This document shows, piece after piece, positions 60,224-64,000 of a DNA stretch of 64,000 nt; within the stretch, counting starts at the first letter, position 1; each line of letters opens with the position of its first letter. The DNA lies in NCBI RefSeq assembly GCF_032854445.1, contig NC_088295.1:17533385-17597384 (forward strand). The letters run 5' to 3'. Made by a program: the position numbers and the translations under genes. Under the pieces are notes generated by a model that was not told where the DNA came from, searched no databases, and saw only the letters and a program-made list of their open reading frames with translations. This DNA comes from Liolophura sinensis. Taxonomy: Eukaryota; Mollusca; Polyplacophora; Chitonida; Chitonidae.

Positions 60224-63200
60224 TTAACCATAGTAATAATTATTAAGGCTCCGTGACGTGGAGTCATTATGAAGACTGAGTGGTCCTGTGCGCTCACTGC
60301 GCAATGTTCCGCGTGGACTAAACCGAACCACTTCTATTACATCTGCAGTAGAGTCCGAGTGGTCCAGAGAATGGATGTCCTCTATGTGACTCCTCATGGA
60401 GGTGTGCGGATGGGACGGTTCAGAAATGTCAAGCTTAGCTCGAGCATTCCGCTTCTGCTCTATCAATAGTTTTATTATCACCACTAGCAACAATATGATG
60501 AGTCCAGCACATGCTCCTAACACTAAATATAATATGGCTCTTTCACGATTTTCTGCAAAAACGAGGGAAAAATATGGCATTAATTATGACATATGCACAT
60601 AGTGAATAAAATTTTCAAAATGGAAAACTTTAAGATAGTTTTAAGACAAAAATTACAATTGTATGTTTAGTGGGGGGGGGGGGAAAGGCAGTTAAGGAAA
60701 TAAATCAGAACTAAAAATGTCAGAAATTAATTTTAGAACTTACTGTGTAAATACTGTAATATTGTTATCCAATCTGCCAGAAACCCAATGGCTCTGGAGT
60801 TTGTAACGATGCTAGGGGAGACAACTGTGGCAGTCACATTCACACAGTTCACAGTTGCCACTCCCTGTAGTTCAGGTGAAGATATGGACTCCAGTTCTGT
60901 CAATAGCGAATCCGAGTTGGAAACTGCAAAATATAAACAAACAATCTGTTACCAATGTTATCTATTCAGAAATTCCTTTGGCTCTGTGCCAAGATTTCAC
61001 TGAAAGTCAAATACTGTTTTATGAGCTGCAGCTTAAGCCAGTAAACTGGATTTAAATACGAAGCCCTTTCAATCAAGAGCCAAATTATTTTTTCTGGAGC
61101 AATCCATTCAAGTGCTGGGTGTGGAAGGATGAAACACAAAAATGTACCACAGCTTTGTTGTGACCATATGAATGTCTGACAATTAAAACACAATTAGACA
61201 CACCCACTAGATGCAATAACATAACATTTGATTTAACTCACCAGTTTGCCAATGATTTATACATGTACTTGATACCATGCCAAAGTTTGTGGAGAATGTT
61301 TTGAAAAATATCGCTACAAAGCAATTGTAAGACAAACAGTGAACTGCAAAGAAGTTCTATTCCATTGATAATTTGATTGGTTGATTCACTGGGTGGTGTT
61401 TAGCACTGTTCAGAGGAATTGTTCACTAATACAACAGGTTTATGGGTGGGAGAAACCAATCAAGTGCTCGGCTTAACCCACTGACCTCTAGGTATCTGAC
61501 AGAGGAAACCACGGATCTTCGTCAGGTACCTGACGGAGTAAACCACTGGCCTTCGTCAGGTACCTGACAGAGTAAACCACTGGCCTTCGTCAGGTACCTG
61601 ACAAAGCTTTTGACTTCAAGTTGCTGCCAAAACAGCAAGACCTGGATTTGAACAAGAACCCTGATTGGTCAAGGGCCTGATAGTCACAGTATTGACAATT
61701 TGAATTTAATCAGAAAAGTCATGCCCACCTGATGAGGATGGATGTTTCTGATCGGTGATGACAGAAATGGGACCAGGAGATGACGTGGATGTAGTTGTGG
61801 TTGTTGTGGGTGCCTGAGTTCTCAGCACCTGCAGTGGTTTTGTCGTGGTGACAGTGGATGATGAGAATGTGACAGTGGCGGCCGCCATGGCAGCATCGTA
61901 ATGGAACGTTGAAGGTTTGGGAATGTAGCTGGCCTGGCCGTCAAGTCCCACTGCCTTGCCCTTACTACGATGCCTCTTCCGACCGCCCCCAGGGGAACGC
62001 CCTCCAGACTTGTGACCCATATCCTTCAGAATATTCTTTGGCACTGTAAGATAAAGTAGAAAGCCTTGTTTGTCATATCTAAGTGGATAAAGTTGATAAT
62101 ACACACCTTTGTCCAGTACCCATAGCACTACCCTCCAATCATAGTAGAAATAATTTAAGTAAAGGAGGTTTCAACAAACCCTGTGATCACGCCGTCATAG
62201 GTAACACTTTTCTCTGCACCCTTCCGAAATGCTTGAATCAATAAAGCACCTGCATTATTCCATCTCAGAGGAAACTGGCACCCACCACTTAAGTTGATTG
62301 CTCTATATTGTGATTGCTTTTCACTGTGTGATTTTGCTCTCTACGGTTCAGTATGTTCTCACAAAAGACACTTCAGCTAACACTTAGCCCAAACTTAAAC
62401 CAGCGTAACCTGTCATTTATGCCGAGCAGTAAGCTGTGAAATTTTGTGGTGGTCACAGTGAATGGTATGATTTACACGTATAACATGGGGAAGGACAAAC
62501 GGGCAAGAGACATGTTTTCTTCTTTGGGCTGTTCAATTGTACAACTATATGCCACTTCAATGCTTCAGCGATTTAATTATCCAACTACCATTTCCATATC
62601 TTCCACCAAGTGGCACTTATAAGCCCAATCCTATGAGTTGGAGGTACCTGTAGTTTGCTTCTTTCTGCTTGTGGCTGCACATTCCTACTGCCATCTTATT
62701 TATAGTGCTTTAATCATGTATGTGAACCAACATTAGATAAAGTCGACTTTAGTCCAAATGGAAAACTGTTTCTTCAAGTGATGTTTTACTCAATTTTCCA
62801 GCTGATGTCTACAATATGATAGATGTCAGAGCAATGTGTGTCAAAATACAACACTTTAAGGAAGAACACTTAAGTTCCATGAATCGTGAAATCTCATGAG
62901 TAGCATCAGTTCCGGCTTACCCTTTGAACTGTTAGTGAAGTGCAGAAAATCTCACTCCCTGAGGCTCTTATCCCTGATTGGAGTCACCCTGGCCCTATAT
63001 TGGGAGCCTTCGGGCAATCAGCCCTCACACACTTTATCAACACATCCAAGCCCAATGTAATCTACACCAGCAGATTCCTCACTAGGATTTAAATTAGCAG
63101 CCTACAAATCTCTAGACAATCCAGATAAAAGGCAAACTGATCCACGGGGTGTCTGCCGGACAAAATAAGCCGAACACAAAGGAACACAAAAAACCACAGC

Positions 63201-63796
63201 TTTGTTCTTTATCTGCGTAATAAAATCTTGTGATTTTATACATATGTAAATGAGGTTTAGAGTTAACCGACAGATCAAAGGACTAAAGCACTACCTTGGG
63301 GCTAGAGAAGGCAATAATTCAGTTTGATCCCCCATGTGGACAGGAAAAGGTGTGGCACATACAACACTGTGCAGGGTACATGTACATAAATGTCAATAAT
63401 GAAAACTTGGTTAATTGACATTCAAGTATAGGACCATAATCAGTAACAATTCTATTTATTCTGGAGTTGAGAGAAAACAACCATTTGCATGGACAGTTTA
63501 ATTCTACTGAAATATTTAGTTCTACAATATCGGCTAACTCTACTGTATTTATAATAAACCAAGATCAACAGGGAATAAAACAAATAATAATTTAGTTTAA
63601 AAATTTAATATAATAAATTGTTGGTGTCGCCAGAAAGCACACTAATGCTCACCACATGTATAAATAGCAGTGAGGTATTTGCTGGTGCCTTGAGCACAGG
63701 GGTTCCCAAACACCTCCATGTCCGCATCTACAGTACAGTGCTTACGGCCATGACACTTCTTCATCACAGCTTCTATAGCCATCCCTGACTGGCAGT
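60224..63796 (-). CDS. EVA1C: EVA1C-like receptor, 3' part (SUEL lectin domain, mucin-like linker, TM, tail); runs off the right edge
   Basis: Four minus-strand exons are in the window: 63796-63653, 62043-61729, 60923-60744 and 60552-60224 (stop). They join in frame. The first encodes the C-terminal half of a galactose-binding SUEL lectin domain (CHGRKHCTVDA, EVFGNPCAQGTSKYLTAIYTC). The second is a basic then Thr/Ser-rich linker (RSPGGGRKRHRSKGK; PTTTTTTSTSSPGP). The third contains NCVNVTA (a sequon) and leads to AIGFLADWITILQYLHKN, the juxtamembrane motif of EVA1 proteins. The last has the transmembrane helix (AILYLVLGACAGLIILLLVV) and a ~75-residue cytoplasmic tail ending NNYYYG. EVA-1/EVA1C is a cell-surface protein with two SUEL domains; the C. 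elegans protein acts with SAX-3/Robo as a Slit co-receptor. The remaining SUEL region and signal peptide must lie beyond 64000. SUEL plus the GFLADW-TM arrangement supports EVA1C over other SUEL receptors. Confidence 0.88.
61374..61700 (-). mobile_element. SINE family B copy with internal 34-bp triplication
   Basis: The core (GGTGTTTAGCACTGTTCAGAG, CACTAATACAACAGG) and the reversed head (CCTGGATTTGAACAAG, TTGGTCAAGGGCCTGATAG) match the family B layout. Inside, at about 61493-61608, a 34-bp phrase (GTCAGGTACCTGACGGAGTA, then AACCACTGGCCTTC) is present two to three times. It lies in the EVA1C-like intron between the linker and juxtamembrane exons. Confidence 0.6.
62129..63652. other. EVA1C-like intron, nothing further recognised
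   Basis: AT-rich intronic DNA between the SUEL exon and the linker exon. No additional exon with consistent splice phase was found; phase joins exactly across it (TGT G|TG CCA). Confidence 0.6.
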
Positions 63797-64000
63797 CTGC
63801 AAAGGTCAAAGGTTATACAACAGTGAGGCATTGCAATCTTTTAACAGACAATTGGGAGGGTAATACTGCCAAAATAAAACTGTTGAAAGTTTATATGCCA
63901 AGGAAGCACTACAAACAGGATAAAAACTTTTTTTTTTAGATATTTGTTAAACATGTATATATAACAAGCATTCTTGGATGGTGGCTATGTAGCTAATGTA

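Overview
The window is nuclear DNA from an invertebrate animal, most likely a mollusc or another lophotrochozoan. It is AT-rich, the genes have many small GT-AG exons, and several tRNA-headed SINE families resembling those common in molluscan genomes are scattered through it. The exon-intron structures were built by hand from splice sites, reading-frame continuity and remembered vertebrate orthologues; no alignment was run.

Layout: 0.3-1.3 kb is a tandem-repeat block cut by a SINE. At 2.2-5.3 kb (minus) lies TMEM41A, complete in five exons, divergent from ACTR6 (plus, 6.1-20.7 kb, twelve exons, 396 aa) across an ~0.8 kb shared promoter region. ACTR6 introns hold SINEs, a decayed hAT-like transposon, a 34-bp array in which each repeat is a miniature GT...AG unit, an array of copied exon-9 acceptor junctions, and a 96-bp satellite. 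From 21 to 29.4 kb I see only a 42-bp satellite, SINEs and unassigned DNA. A single-exon orphan GPCR (minus) lies at 29.4-30.4 kb. From 30.5 to 40.2 kb is gene-poor, with TA microsatellites and SINE fragments. CFAP298 (plus, 290 aa) spans 42.3-46.9 kb behind a probable 5' UTR exon at 40.2 kb; the intron between carries an inverted pair of Penelope-like tails. RNASEH1 (plus) spans 48.5-54.2 kb, followed by a layered satellite. The 3' half of an EVA1C-like gene (minus) runs from 60.2 kb off the right edge.

The genes do not form a pathway: TMEM41A (ER VTT-domain membrane protein), ACTR6 (chromatin remodelling), CFAP298 (cilia), RNASEH1 (RNA:DNA hybrids in nucleus and mitochondria) and EVA1C (lectin-like cell-surface protein) are independent. 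The pairing of CFAP298 with EVA1C, tail to tail, does match my memory of human chromosome 21, so it looks like ancient linkage. The most unusual item is ACTR6 intron 8, in which both the donor-side and acceptor-side splice signals have been amplified into tandem arrays.
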